Origin: Ichthyophis bannanicus
Lineage: Eukaryota > Chordata > Amphibia > Gymnophiona > Ichthyophiidae
Length of the DNA stretch: 64,000 nt
Assembly: GCA_033557465.1 (NCBI GenBank)
Contig: CM066031.1
Span: forward strand, 1,674,066,800-1,674,130,799
Direction of reading: 5' to 3'
Each line of letters begins with the position of its first letter. The first letter of the stretch is position 1. The position numbers and the translations under genes were made by a program. The notes under the pieces were generated by a model that had not been told where the DNA came from, searched no databases, and saw only the letters and a list, made by a program, of their open reading frames with translations. Shown piece after piece: positions 1-10,399 of this stretch.

Positions 1-99
1 CAGTCTTCACAGATGGGACTCACTAGTTCCCAGGCCCCAGACTGAGTATGTCTATGAGGCGGAAGAATGGAGCCAACTAAATATGGACACAAGGTGGCC

Positions 100-564
100 T
101 CAGCGGATTCGAGTGTAGTAGCCAAGAGCATGAAAGAGGGAGTCAGGTGCCAGAAGAATTGGTAGTAATTGAGGTTAAATCTCAAAGAGCTTTAGAAGAC
201 CTCACAGACTTCCGCAAAGACCTCAAAACATGGTTATTCATAGAAACCTATGAGCATTCAAGCAACATCTCTTACCCAAGCAGCAACACTACTACCTCCA
301 CCAACTAAACACACACTCATTCCATCTACACACACAAATTCAACACGTCTCATTAGTAAATACCTTTATGTTAAATGTTACTTCTATTGTAATGTCTAAA
401 CATTGTCTAAATGTCTAAATACTGTTACATAACCGTGCTGTCTAAATGATTACATGTACCCTAATGTTAAATGTAACCCTCCAATTGTGATGTGACGTGA
501 CCACCTTGATTGAAGGAAAAGGTGGCATACAAATCTGTCTAAATAAATAAAAATAAATAAATAG
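100..564 (+). mobile_element. 5'-truncated L2-like LINE 3' end
   Basis: The segment interrupts DIRS O and ends in an AAAT microsatellite tail (542-564). Around 172-235 a plus-strand frame reads ALEDLTDFRKDLKTWLF. This resembles the C-terminal end of L2/CR1-class ORF2 proteins, where a ..F+..LKTWLF pattern is common. The GGTGGCATACAAAT run just before the tail is also typical of L2-type 3' ends. The 5' boundary is uncertain: DIRS sequence fades out somewhere between 40 and 110. It could instead be a SINE that borrowed such a tail. Confidence 0.5.
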
Positions 565-1979
565 ATGCTGAAGTACAGCTTGGCCAAAGACAGCAACCCA
601 ATGGGAGTCTCTGTCCAGGCAGTAGTGAGCAGCAAACGTGTGAACAGAGAACCAGGTGGCTGCTCGGCAGATGTCCTGTATAGAGACAGAACAGAGGTTA
701 GCATCAATGTCACCAGGCTCTTACATTGTGAGCGATAAATTGACCCTCAAGAGAGAGACCAGCTTGATCATAGGCCAGGGAGATGCAATTTGCAATCCAG
801 ATGGATAGGATGCGCTTTGACATGGGAAGACTTAAGTGGTTGAGATCAAAAGAAACAAATCCTTAGTCCTATGTAAGTAGAATGCAAGAGCACGCTTGCA
901 ATCCAAAGTATGCAATGCTGTCTGAGCTCTGGAAGCATACGGCTGGGGGGAAAAAACTGGTAGCATCACCAATTGGTTGAGATGAAAAGTGGGGACTACT
1001 TTTGGAAAGAAATGTGGATGAGTCCAAAGTACCACTTTGTCATGGTAGAATAGAGTGTAAGGAGAGTCTGCCACTAAAGCCTGTAGATAACTGATGCGAT
1101 GAGCTGAGGTGAGGGCAATGAGGAAGATGATCTTCCATGATAGGAATTTCAGAGGCGTGGTAGCCAGAAGCTCAAATGGGGCTTTGATAAGTTGCGCTAG
1201 GACCACATTGAGGTCCCAAACCACTGGCGGTGGTTTGATTTGTGGCTTGGAAAGTAAAAGAACCCACATGAATCGCTGCACTAGGGGATGTGAGGAAACA
1301 GAAAGTTTATCCTGAGGTCTGTGATAGGCTGCAATAGCACTTAGAATAACTGATAGAGTTAGTCTTAAGCCCTGTGGAGGACAAGTGGAGAAGATTATGT
1401 TACCTCATCCATGTCTATGTCCATCCTTTCCTGAAATCATCAATGTTGCCCTCCTGGTGATGGCCCTACCTTATAACTGATTACCCTCCCCCCCCCTTTT
1501 TTTTTTGTCACACCACTCTGACCCGGTGAAAAGCGGGATATAAATACAGTTAAATAAATAAATAAGATATTGTAGCAGAAGCTCCACTGGGCAATCAGAT
1601 GGACCTGCTTTGCGATGCACCAAAGGATGAAACAGTGCCACTTGAAGGCATAAGATCACCTGGTAGAAGTCTTGCGGGAAGCTAGCAGGATGTGTCTGAT
1701 CGATTCAGGAAGATCAAGGTCATCAAATGTCATGCTTTCAGGAGCCACACCGTGAAACAGAGGGTTCGCAGATTGGGATGGAGGAGAAGTCTCTGATCCT
1801 GGGAAAGGAGATCGGGGGCATAACCTAAATTGAGGGATGGAGTCTGCGCTAGATGAAGTAGCAGAGGAAACCATGGCTGATGAGGCCAGTAAGGGGCCAC
1901 CAAGATCAGAGTACTTATCGACCTGCAGTTTGACCAGAGCCTTGGGAGTCAGAGGGATCGTTGGGAATGCATAAAACAA
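565..1979 (-). pseudogene. DIRS O tyrosine recombinase remnant
   Basis: Minus-strand frames match the YR of the better copies. The N-terminal start is near 1720-1656 (PESIRHILLASRKTSTR). The middle is at 1281-832, with PPVVWDLNVVLAQL, FELLATTPLKFLSWK and a catalytic-Arg region SAHRISYLQAL in place of SARRISELQAL. The C-terminal end lies around 710-565 in other frames. The reading frame is split by a retroelement tail at 1376-1566 and by several frameshifts. The first Arg of the usual R-H-x-x-R-Y set is displaced (AHR instead of ARR). Not functional. Confidence 0.75.
1376..1566 (+). mobile_element. short LINE/SINE 3' tail inserted in DIRS O
   Basis: About 190 bp interrupt the YR of DIRS O between the equivalents of CTTAAGCCCTG and AGATATTGTAGCAGAAG. 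The segment ends in CCGGTGAAAAGCGGGATATAAATA followed by an AAAT repeat tail (1546-1565), the usual look of an L2-class LINE or L2-tailed SINE 3' end. It includes a C9T10 run at 1491-1509. No protein-coding match can be seen, so LINE and SINE cannot be told apart here. Confidence 0.5.
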
Positions 1980-2089
1980 GCCCTGTCCCCATTGGAAAAG
2001 AAAGGCATCAATTGCCTAACTGAAAGGGAAAGAGACTCTGGAGCAAAAAAGCAGTAGAAGTGTATTCTCCTGAGTGGCAAACAGATCTA

Positions 2090-3823
2090 CAGTGGTGTGC
2101 AAAAGTCTGGAATCACTTGTAAATTTGACGTTTTTTCAACTTCGTGACTTATATCTTAATTTCTTTCTCCTCCCAGTGACTTTTTCTGTGTATCTCATGA
2201 TAAGTGATAGATTTGGCTATTAGGGCCAACTTTTAATATTAGTTTGGCCCTTATTTTCTGAGTTTGTTCCCCATAGTTGTCCTGTTGATAGATTTTCTGT
2301 GAAAATCGTGTAATGTATATCGTTGGCCAATGATATATTATTGTAAGTATGCTTTAAAATATTATGGACACACGCCAGGTTTCCTTCAAATTAATGTATG
2401 TGGCCTTGAAAAAGGCTGTTTTTATGTGTCAGTGATGGCTCAGTATTTGATGGGCCACCCTTTGTTCTTGATCACTTGACTGCACCTTGTCGGCACTGAA
2501 TGAACCAGTCTGACAAGGTGATCGTTGGTGACAACACAGTTCCAAGCTGCAATGAGTGACTCCATCAGCTCACGCTTTGATGTCGGATGCCTCTTGGATA
2601 TTTCCAAGGCCACCTTGTGCCACAGGTTCTCGATTGGATTCAGATCTGGAGAACGGGCAGGCCAGTCTATTGACGATGTTCCGCTGCTTCCAGCTGATCA
2701 CCTGTCTGGAGCAATGGCAAGATGCATTGTCATCTTGGAACAGGAACTGGCCAGGAAACAGCTGGTGTGCTGATGGCACCATGCACTTTTGCAGTATGGT
2801 GATGTACTTGGCCCCGTTGACCATTCTATCGATGATGTGAAGACATCCAACACCACTGGCAGCCATGCAGTCCCAGACCATGACCTTCAAAGGATGCTTC
2901 ACAGTGAGGCTGAGACACTCAGGCTTGAATTCCTCTCCAGGAAATCTCCTCACATAGGTGTGGGCCTGGTTACCAGACAGGCAGAAGGTGCTTTCATCGC
3001 TGAATAGCACCTTTTCCTATATTTCAGTCGACCAGGTTGAGTGCTTTCTCGCCCACACGATACGGCTGCGTCTTTGTATGTCAGTCATCAGTGGCTTACT
3101 CCATGCTTTGCAGCCCTGGAGACGAAACTGCAGGCACCGGCGACGAACTGTCGATGAGCTGACACTGACCTCACTCTTGTCTGACCACTCTCGAAGTAGC
3201 TGAGGAGAGGTCAATTTGCGATTAGTCAGTGAAATGCTTTGTAGTGCGCGGTCCTGGCGTGATGTTGATGCACGTGGATGACCTGAACGAGGCTTGTTCA
3301 CCACTGAACCCGTTTCTTTCTTCTTCTGTACAATCTCAACAGCGCTCTGACTGCAGCCAACTTTCCTGGCTATCTGATGGCTTGAAAATCCTTCCTCGCT
3401 CATAAAGGACACACGAACACGCTCCTCCAACGTCAGGGTCCGAGTCATCTTCATGTTCGATCCAGAAAGCGTATGAAATTCAAAAATTCCACGAGTTTTT
3501 ATAGCTGCACTGTTGGCTAGATATCTGCATTGTGATTGGTTAGTGAAACCAACCTCCTGATTGGTCAGAAATAACGTGTGCATATTGGATAATCTCGATC
3601 AGGTTTAGATGCAGGATCCACAAAAACTGCAGTAGCTGTCTCCCAGTGTCTGTAAAGTATTTAAATTGGAAGCAAGGAATGCAAAAAAAGTCAGCCAAAT
3701 GTATCCCTTTTAACGTGATAGAAAGATGAATATGCTGGACTAACGCAAAATTAAAAAAAACCCCGTTAGAAAATACGAAAAACGCAAAACTCACAAGTGA
3801 TTCCAGACTTTTGCACACCACTG
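2090..3823 (-). mobile_element. Tc1/mariner DNA transposon (1734 bp)
   Basis: The element has perfect 31-bp terminal inverted repeats (2090-2120 and 3793-3823), starting CAGTGGTGTGCAAAAGTCTG. It sits in DIRS O. TA precedes the left end (2088-2089); the right flank is CA, a one-base decay of the expected TA duplication. DIRS homology resumes directly with TGTTGGGG. It encodes one transposase on the minus strand. The size and terminus type are those of the Tc1 superfamily, which moves by cut-and-paste into TA. Confidence 0.95.
2440..3454 (-). pseudogene. Tc1-family transposase, broken
   Basis: The start is taken at the ATG of MKMTRTLTLEERV (3454). The N-terminal paired-type helix-turn-helix region is visible (HQIARKVGCSQSAVEIV, then an RSGHPR hinge). 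The DD34E catalytic core follows: VLFSDEST with the first Asp, FQDDNASCH with the second Asp, and NPIENLWHKVALEI with the Glu in a shifted frame. The end is GWPIKY and a stop at 2440-2442. Two lesions are seen: TGG to TAG at about 3017-3019 (STEI-stop-EKVLFSDES) and a one-base-type frameshift near 2675 before DWPARSPDLNPIENLW. The length of about 338 codons is normal for Tc1. It is dead in this copy, though the termini are intact and could be moved in trans. Confidence 0.93.
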
Positions 3824-3825
3824 CA

Positions 3826-4948
3826 TGTTGGGGGTCCCCCCACATCTGGAAGATCCAAGAAACAGTCTGCTGGTTCAGAGTGCACTCGTGTGGATGGAGA
3901 ATGCGGCCAAGTCTGACATTGAAATGACCCGGGGGGGTACACTGCTCAGAGGTGGATACGGTGTGCAATTGCAAAGGACAAGAGGCAAAGGGCTTCCTGA
4001 CACAGGGGATAGGAGCCACGTCCTCCTTACTTGTTCACATAGAACATGGCTACCTGGTTGTCTCCCTGGATTAAGACGTATTTGGCCGATAGTTGGGATT
4101 GAAAAACCCAAAGGGCATTCGTGAGAGCACGAAGCTCTTAGGGCTAGGAGAATGATCTGCATCTGGGATTTGTGGTCTGTCCACTGCCCTTGTGCAGTGA
4201 GGTTGTTCAGATGTGCTCCCCAACCAAGTTTGGAAGCATCTGTGGTTAGGGTGCACTGGGTTGGAGGCATCTGAAAGGGGACCCTCCAAGAAGATTGGGG
4301 GGGGGGGGGGGACACCACCACTGAAGGGAGTTGACTAGAGGAGGTGTTACACAAATTTTGTCTGAGAGCCGACCCGTCAATTGAGACCATTGGGATGAAA
4401 ATGTCCATTGGGCTTGTCTCATATGAAGACAGGCATATGCGACAACGTGTCCTGTGGAGGGCATGTGTCCTAGAAGGTGTAACATGTCTCGAGCCTTCAT
4501 AACCCTTTGGCCTTGTATCGCGATGGTCAGCTCGATGAGGCATGTAGAACGATCCTTGGGAAGGAAAGCTCGGCCCTCACATGTTTCTAGAAGTGCTCTG
4601 ATGAATTCCAGCTGTTGCGCTGGAACTAGGTGTGACTTTGGAAAGTTTAGAATGAATCTCAGACTTTAGAGCACTGTGACAGTACGATGAAGCGATAGTT
4701 TTACCTCTTCTGGGGATTCTCCCCTTATCAACCAGTCATCTAAGTAGGGAAGATGAAGATCTCCAGCATGCGCAAGTATGCAGCGACGACTGATATGCAC
4801 TTTGTGAAAACTCTAGGAGCTGAGGCTAGGCCGAAGGGTAGCACTCGATACTGGTAGTAGACTTGCTGAACCCTGAAGTGCAGATATTTTCTGTGGAGAG
4901 GGTGGATCAGCAAATGCGTGTAAGTGTCCTTGAGATCTACAGAATATA
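3826..4948 (-). pseudogene. DIRS O RT-RNase H remnant (C-terminal part)
   Basis: RNase H pieces are readable on minus at 4543-3875: CTLTTDASKLGWGAHLNNL, then QTMAM-type and cloned-frame fragments. RT pieces lie at 4952-4740: SVDLKDTYTHLLIHP, a HLRF/QYRVLPFGLASAPRVFTKC stretch, then IFIFPT before the YLDD position. The frame breaks many times. A long G run (4298-4312) interrupts the linker. The upstream part of the same RT is found beyond DIRS A at 10599-10860. Confidence 0.8.
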
Positions 4949-5317
4949 GCACAGTTACTTACCTGTAACAGGTGATCTCTGGGAACAGCAGGAATAAGTC
5001 TTCACATATGGGTATCGTCGGTACCGATGGAGCCTGCGCGGGAACGCTCCCCAGCGTCCAGTAAGAAAGCTTTTGGGAGCATCCCACAGCGCCTGTGCGC
5101 TGCCTTCCCGCCTTTCCCAACCGCCTCTCTCCAGTTCGAGTTTTAAAGCTGAGACAAAGAGAGAGAGAGGAAAGGAAAGATAGATAGAGAGATACAACTC
5201 CTAGGGGAGGTGGGTGGGTTGTGAAGACTTATTCCTACTGTTCCCAGAGATCACCTGTTACAGGTAAGTAACTGTGCTATCTCCAGGAACAAGCAGGAAT
5301 GAGTCTTCACATATGGG
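4949..5317. repeat. DIRS A left terminal repeat plus internal complementary region
   Basis: Positions 4949-5004 are the element end. It contains the near-palindrome ACCTGTAACAGGT. Positions 5222-5317 form a composite. Its first half (5222-5274) is the reverse complement of the left end. Its second half (about 5275-5317) is the reverse complement of the right end (10559-10598). This is the ICR architecture known for DIRS elements, in which the ICR bridges the two termini when a circle is formed. The palindrome GTCGGTACCGAT lies at 5009-5020. Confidence 0.85.
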
Positions 5318-5431
5318 GACTCCCTAGCTGCAGATGCCAGGGAGAAACCCCAGGTTGTGTGTCCTTGAAAAGGACTCTACCTCTCCCCATGGATCTCTGG
5401 CATCCGACCAGGGTAGGTGGGTAGGAGTTGA

Positions 5432-6488
5432 TTAGGAATGGAACAGGTGTTTGAGGACAGCCTGACCAAACGAGGCATCCCGGCGGGAGTCCTTGTCCAA
5501 ACAGTAATGGGCTGTGAAGGTATGAACCGAGGCCCAGGTGGCCGCTCGACAGATTTGGTCGATGGACACAGAGTTTAGATGAGCCATTGAGGCTGCCATG
5601 GCTCTCACATTGTGAGCTGTGACAAGGCCCCCCAGAGAAATGTTCCTACTCTGGTAGGTGAAAGAAATACACTGAGCAATCCAGTTGGACAGTGTTCTCT
5701 TAGAGACTGGAAGTCCTAAATGAGAAGGATCAAAAGCAACAAAGAGTTGAGAAGATTTTCTATGTTGCTGTGTTCTTTGTAAGTAAAAAGGGAGATTTCT
5801 CTTACAATCCAAGGTATGAAGATTCCTCTCTGCATTTGATGCATGAGGTCCTGGAAAAAAGACAGGTAAATATACCTCTTGGTTCAGATGAAAAGGCGAG
5901 ACCACTTTAGGCATAAAGTGTGGATTGGTCCTGAGGACTACCTTATCATGATGGAACTCTGTATAAGGTGGATTAGCCACCAAAGCTTGCAACTCACTGA
6001 TGCGGCGTGCTGAGGTGACTGCAATGAGAAAAACAACTTTCCAAGAAAGAAATTTCAAGGAGGTGGTGGCTAAAGGTTCAAAGGGTGGCTTCATAAGCTG
6101 GCCAAGAACCAGGTTTAAGTCCCATGCCACTGGAGGTGGTCTAATGGGAGGTTTAGTTAAAAAGAAGGCCTCTCATGAATCTTGCTATAAGAGGGTGAGA
6201 GGAAATAGGTTGTCCATTAAGAGGCTTGAGGGACGCTGCAATAGCACTCAAATGGACTCTTACTGAATTTGTTTTCAGGCCTGCATGGGATAGATGCAGG
6301 AGATACTCTAGTAGAGAATTCAGAGGTATTGCAAGAGGGTTTAGACCCTTCTCTGAACAACAAATGGTAAATCTTTTCCATTTGAAAGCATAGGAACGTC
6401 TAGTAGAAGGCTTTCTAGAGGCATGAATAACATCTCTGACTTGCTGAGAGAGATGAAAATCTTGAAGGTCTAGGCCCTCAGCAACCAA
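5432..6488 (-). pseudogene. DIRS A tyrosine recombinase (one frameshift)
   Basis: This enzyme would join the circular DNA form into the genome. The N-terminal part (6488-6153) reads VRDVIHASRKPSTRRSYAFKW, then SVRVHLSAIAASLKPLNG. The C-terminal part (6130-5432) carries the catalytic set: SARRISELQAL (Arg), TAHNVRAMAAS (His-x-x-Arg) and HTFTAHYCLDKDS (Tyr). The stop comes after KHLFHS. A single frameshift near 6150, in the RGLL..KPPI linker, separates the halves; otherwise all catalytic residues are present. The N-terminus overlaps the end of the polymerase frame, so YR expression probably depends on an overlapping or shifted frame, as in other DIRS. Confidence 0.9.
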
Positions 6489-8286
6489 GCCCTGAGATGA
6501 GCGACTGGGGGTTTGGGTGCCACAACATTCCCTCTTCCTGGGACAGAAGGTCTGGCGCAGAGCCCAAGTCCAGGGAAGGAGCTTGAGAGAGATGCAGAAG
6601 TAGAGAGTACCACACTTGGCGTGGCCAATGTGGTGCTATGAGGATCATGGTCCCTTGATCTCTCTGAAGCTTGAATAGTGTTTTGGGAATTAGGGGAATT
6701 GGTGGAAAGGCATAAAGGAAGTCTTGACCCCAGTGAAGGAGGAAGGCATCCTTGGCCTGAACTCCCTGACACGGAATTCTGGAACAGAACCAGGGAAGTT
6801 TGGCATTCCACAGACTTGCAAAGAGGTCTATGTCCGGGGTTCCCCAAATTTGAAAAATCCTGGCTACCTGGTCCATGTGGAGGGACCACTCGTGTGGGAG
6901 CAGAACTCGACTGAGTCTGTCCGCCCAAGAATTTTGAATGCCTGGAAGATATACTGCCAGAAGTTGGATGAGATGCTCTCTGGCGAAGGCCCACAGTCGC
7001 AAAGCTTCGTTGCAAAGTGACAGAGAGCCAGTCCCGCCCTGCTTGTTTACATAGAACATGGCTACTTGGTTGTCCGTATGGATGAGGACTGTCCTGTAGC
7101 TGAGCAGGGAATGGAACACTCTGAGAGCTAAGAATATTGCTCTGAGTTCCAAGAGATTGATATGGAGAGAAGTCTCCTGTGGAGACCAGATGCCCTGGGT
7201 GGAGAGATCCTGCAGATGAGCTCCCCAACCCATTGGAGAAGCATCTGTTGTCAGAGTTGCTTGGGGTAGCGACTGCTGAAAGGAGGACCCCAGCAACAGA
7301 TTTGGAGGGGACTTCCACCATTGGAGAGACCAAAATAGGCGACTGGAGTTTGCTATTTTGTCTGACAGGCAACCTGATGCCTGAGTCCATTGGGTGGACA
7401 AAGTCCATTGAGCTGCCCTCATGTGAAGGCGAGCATATGGAACCACATGCACGGTGGATGCCATGTGGCCTAATAGTTGTAACATTTCTCGAGCAGTTAA
7501 ATGGGAGGCTAACTGCACCAAGCGTAGGCAACGGGCCTGAGGAAGATAGGCCCTTGCAGTTGTGGTATCCAGCAAGGCCCCTATAAACTCCAGAGACTGA
7601 GTAGGGGTGAGATGGGATTTTGGGATATTTATTACCAGTCCCAAATACTGAAGGACACGCATTGTGCAGATTAGACAAATCTGGGCCTCTGACTGGGATG
7701 GAGCTCGAATGAGCCAGTCGTCCAGATATGGGAAAACAAATATTCCTAGAGTGTGTAAAAATGCAGCTACTACTGCCATGCATTTCGTGAACACCCTTTG
7801 TGCAGAGGCCAGACCGAAAGGAAGCACCCTGTATTGGTAGTGCTTTCCTTGAAAAAGGAACCGAAGGAACCTTCTGTGTGTTGGATGGATGAGGACATGA
7901 GTGTACGCATCCTTGAGATCTAGAGAACAAAGCCAGTCCTGACTCTGAAGGTATGGCAGCAGAGTACCAAGAGAAATCATCTTGAATTTTTGTTTGAATA
8001 GAAACTTGTTCAATTCTCTGAGATCTAATATGGGTCTGTAGCCCCCTGTTTTCTTTGGAATAAGAAAATAAGGGGAGTAGAACCCTGAGCCCTGTTGAAG
8101 AAGGAGTACTTCTTCTATTGCCCCTTGGGCAAGAAGGTTAGCAATCTCCTGATCCAGAAGGTTGAGGAGAGATGTTGGAGAATTGAACTGTTTCACCATG
8201 GTGTGGGGAGGAAGGTTTAAGAATGAAGCTTGTGCCCTTCCCTTATAATGGAGAGGGTCCATTGCTCTGCTGTGATTTGCTCCCAT
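6478..8286 (-). CDS. DIRS A reverse transcriptase-RNase H-methyltransferase, intact 602 codons
   Basis: The frame opens at ATG 8286. RT motifs are PYFLIPKKTGGYRPILDL (about 72-89), SLDLKDAYTH (121-130, motif A Asp), QYRVLPFGLAS (151-161) and FPYLDDWLIRA (185-195, YLDD). RNase H follows with LTTDASPMGWGAHL (345-358), INLLELRA (376-383) and HTDNQVAMFYVN (403-414). The C-terminal Dam-like methyltransferase region has DIDLFAS (485-491), LYAFPPIPLI (524-533) and ILIAPHWPRQ (548-557). The RT-RH-MT order is established for DIRS-1-like elements. The frame overlaps the YR start by a few bases and follows gag in another frame. It is the only full-length polymerase in the window with YLDD and no break. 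Confidence 0.93.
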   Translation of the reverse strand: MGANHSRAMDPLHYKGRAQASFLNLPPHTMVKQFNSPTSLLNLLDQEIANLLAQGAIEEVLLLQQGSGFYSPYFLIPKKTGGYRPILDLRELNKFLFKQKFKMISLGTLLPYLQSQDWLCSLDLKDAYTHVLIHPTHRRFLRFLFQGKHYQYRVLPFGLASAQRVFTKCMAVVAAFLHTLGIFVFPYLDDWLIRAPSQSEAQICLICTMRVLQYLGLVINIPKSHLTPTQSLEFIGALLDTTTARAYLPQARCLRLVQLASHLTAREMLQLLGHMASTVHVVPYARLHMRAAQWTLSTQWTQASGCLSDKIANSSRLFWSLQWWKSPPNLLLGSSFQQSLPQATLTTDASPMGWGAHLQDLSTQGIWSPQETSLHINLLELRAIFLALRVFHSLLSYRTVLIHTDNQVAMFYVNKQGGTGSLSLCNEALRLWAFAREHLIQLLAVYLPGIQNSWADRLSRVLLPHEWSLHMDQVARIFQIWGTPDIDLFASLWNAKLPWFCSRIPCQGVQAKDAFLLHWGQDFLYAFPPIPLIPKTLFKLQRDQGTMILIAPHWPRQVWYSLLLHLSQAPSLDLGSAPDLLSQEEGMLWHPNPQSLISGLGC

Positions 8287-8373
8287 CTGGGAGCAAAGTA
8301 AGCTAACCTTCCTGGAATGGTGAGGGGCTCTTGTTCTTCCAGAGCCAGAAAGGCTAAGTTCTCTAGTTGCAAG

Positions 8374-10229
8374 TCAAGGGCCCTGAGGAGGCTGAGGCTG
8401 CTGGGCCGTAGGAGGCCTGGCAGCCTTTGCCTTGGCCTGTTTAGGTGGTTGTTGATGCTTTGCAGCAAAACGACCTGCAGAAGATGCCTGCTGACCATAA
8501 GCAGGATAGTATCTTCCTTTTTTAGAAAAAGGTGTATTTTTGAACAATCTTTTCTTAGCAGGAGCAGAGGTAGACTTTGAAAGTCGATCCAAAGCAGAGT
8601 TCTCAGCATCCATCTGAGTGGTCTTTGCTTTCCAATCCCTGCCAAAAAGGTTTTCACCTGTACAAGGAAGATTTCCCAGTTCATCTTGGACCCAGAGTTC
8701 CAAATCAGAGGCTTGTAACCAAGCAATTCTGCGTGCACCTATGGCAATAGCTGAGGCTCTGCTTACACACTCAAAAGAGTCAAAGGCTGCACCGTTGGAA
8801 AATTTGGAAACATCTTGGGCATGTTTAAGCCAAGTGAGAAATACCTGCCTTTTATCTTCTGAAATAAAAGGGGCTAGTGTCTGCAGATGATCTTTGACTT
8901 CTTTTAGAAACATCCCCATATAGAGACTATAGGAGTTGATTCTGGCAGCAAGCATATTGGCTTGGAAAACCCTTCGGCCAAAAGCATCAAGGGTCCTGCA
9001 TTCACGTCCTGGAGGATTAGATGAGTGTCTCTTTGCACTCTTTATTTTCCTCATGGCAGACTCTACCACAATAGAGTGGTGAGGAAGCTGAGACTTATGA
9101 AAGCCAGGACAAGGAGGGACACGGTACATGTTGTCTAATCTATGAGAATGAGGAGAGGTGGTAAGAGGAGTCTCCCACATGCTCAATATGAGATCAAAGA
9201 GAATCTCATGAATAGGTAAAGTAGCTGCTTCTTTAGGAGCCTTAGGAAATTGCAAAATATCTAATTGCTTGGCTCAAGGCTCTGACTCAGGGGCCACTGT
9301 AATGGAGAGGCCCCTAGCCACTTCCCTAATGAAATCTTGAAAAGACAAGTCTTCTGGAGGAGACATTCTTCGTTTTGGAGAATCAGACTCCTGAGGAAGA
9401 AGTACCGGTGCCTCGACAGAAACCTCCGACTCATCACAGTCTTCGGAGGAATCGAAGTATCGCCTGTCTGGATGCTCCTGTAAAGCCCGATACGCGTACC
9501 GAGTGGGATCGACATCGGGAGTAAGCGGTACCGGTTCGGTACCGATGGGCATCATAGGACAGGGTACCGTTGCAGTCGACACCAAGGCTGATGTCGATGC
9601 AATCGGTACCGGCACCGAGAACGATGCCGGAGTTGGTACCGGCAACGGAGATTGTTGCGGTACCGGAGGCGTCGAAGCCTGCATAAACCCGTTAGGGTGC
9701 GCTGCATGGACAGAATCTTCTGATCCATCGACGCCACCAGAGTCTGGATGTCGGTACCGGTGGAGGCCACCGGTACCCCAGAACACGGCAACAGGTGATC
9801 AGTCGAGGCTGAGCCATCGATGTCAACCTGTGACCCCATAGACAATGCTTTGGAAGCCGGAACTTCCCACCGGGGTAATTTTGCCCGTGTGGAATCCTCG
9901 AGGACAAGCCCGGAGGCATCTCGATGCTTAGAGGGAGATTTGCCTTTCGAGGACCGGCTAGATTTATGTTTGGTTACCTGAGATCCATGGGAGGAAAAAG
10001 CAGCCCTGGAAGACGTCGATGCCACCGAGGCTGCATCAGAGGGAAACAGGGTACTGAGCTTGGCTGCTCGGTTCTGCCGACCTCTTTTAGACATCATGGT
10101 ACAGGACACACAATCCGTGATGGAATGGTCAGGACCCAAACATTTTAGACACCAATCATGGGTGTCGGTGACAGAAATAGTACCGCCACACTTCGTGCAC
10201 TTTTTAAACCCGGAAGCGAGCTTCTCCAT
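8374..10229 (-). pseudogene. DIRS A gag-like protein (frameshift and one stop)
   Basis: The ATG is at 10227-10229. The N-terminal cysteine knuckle is CTKCGGTISVTDTHDWCLKC, followed by LGPDHSITDCVSC. A Ser/Lys-rich stretch and a Pro/Thr/Val-rich linker follow, whose DNA is packed with GGTACC. The acidic motif RRMSPPEDLSFQDFI and the helical C-terminal domain come next: SIVVESAMRKIKSAKRHSS, FQANMLAARINSYSLYMGMF, SAIAIGARRIAWLQASDLEL, then CTGENLFG. The tail is Gln/Pro-rich. A frame change occurs between about 9786 and 9552, and TGA at 9271-9273 interrupts before AKQLDILQF. The helical domain resembles the LAP2alpha C-terminal domain, which is known to derive from a DIRS gag. Confidence 0.85.
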
Positions 10230-10399
10230 GAGGAGAAAAAATGTTCAGGCCTAAGGCCCAAACCGAAAATGCACAGTTGAAGAAAGAAAGGTGTTTTTTT
10301 TGTAAGAAGAAAAGAAAAGACCGGCGGTACCGGTCTGACGTTGAAGAAGGCAGACGCGACACAGAAAAAGAAAAAAATAAAGAATTTCTTCTGCGGTGA

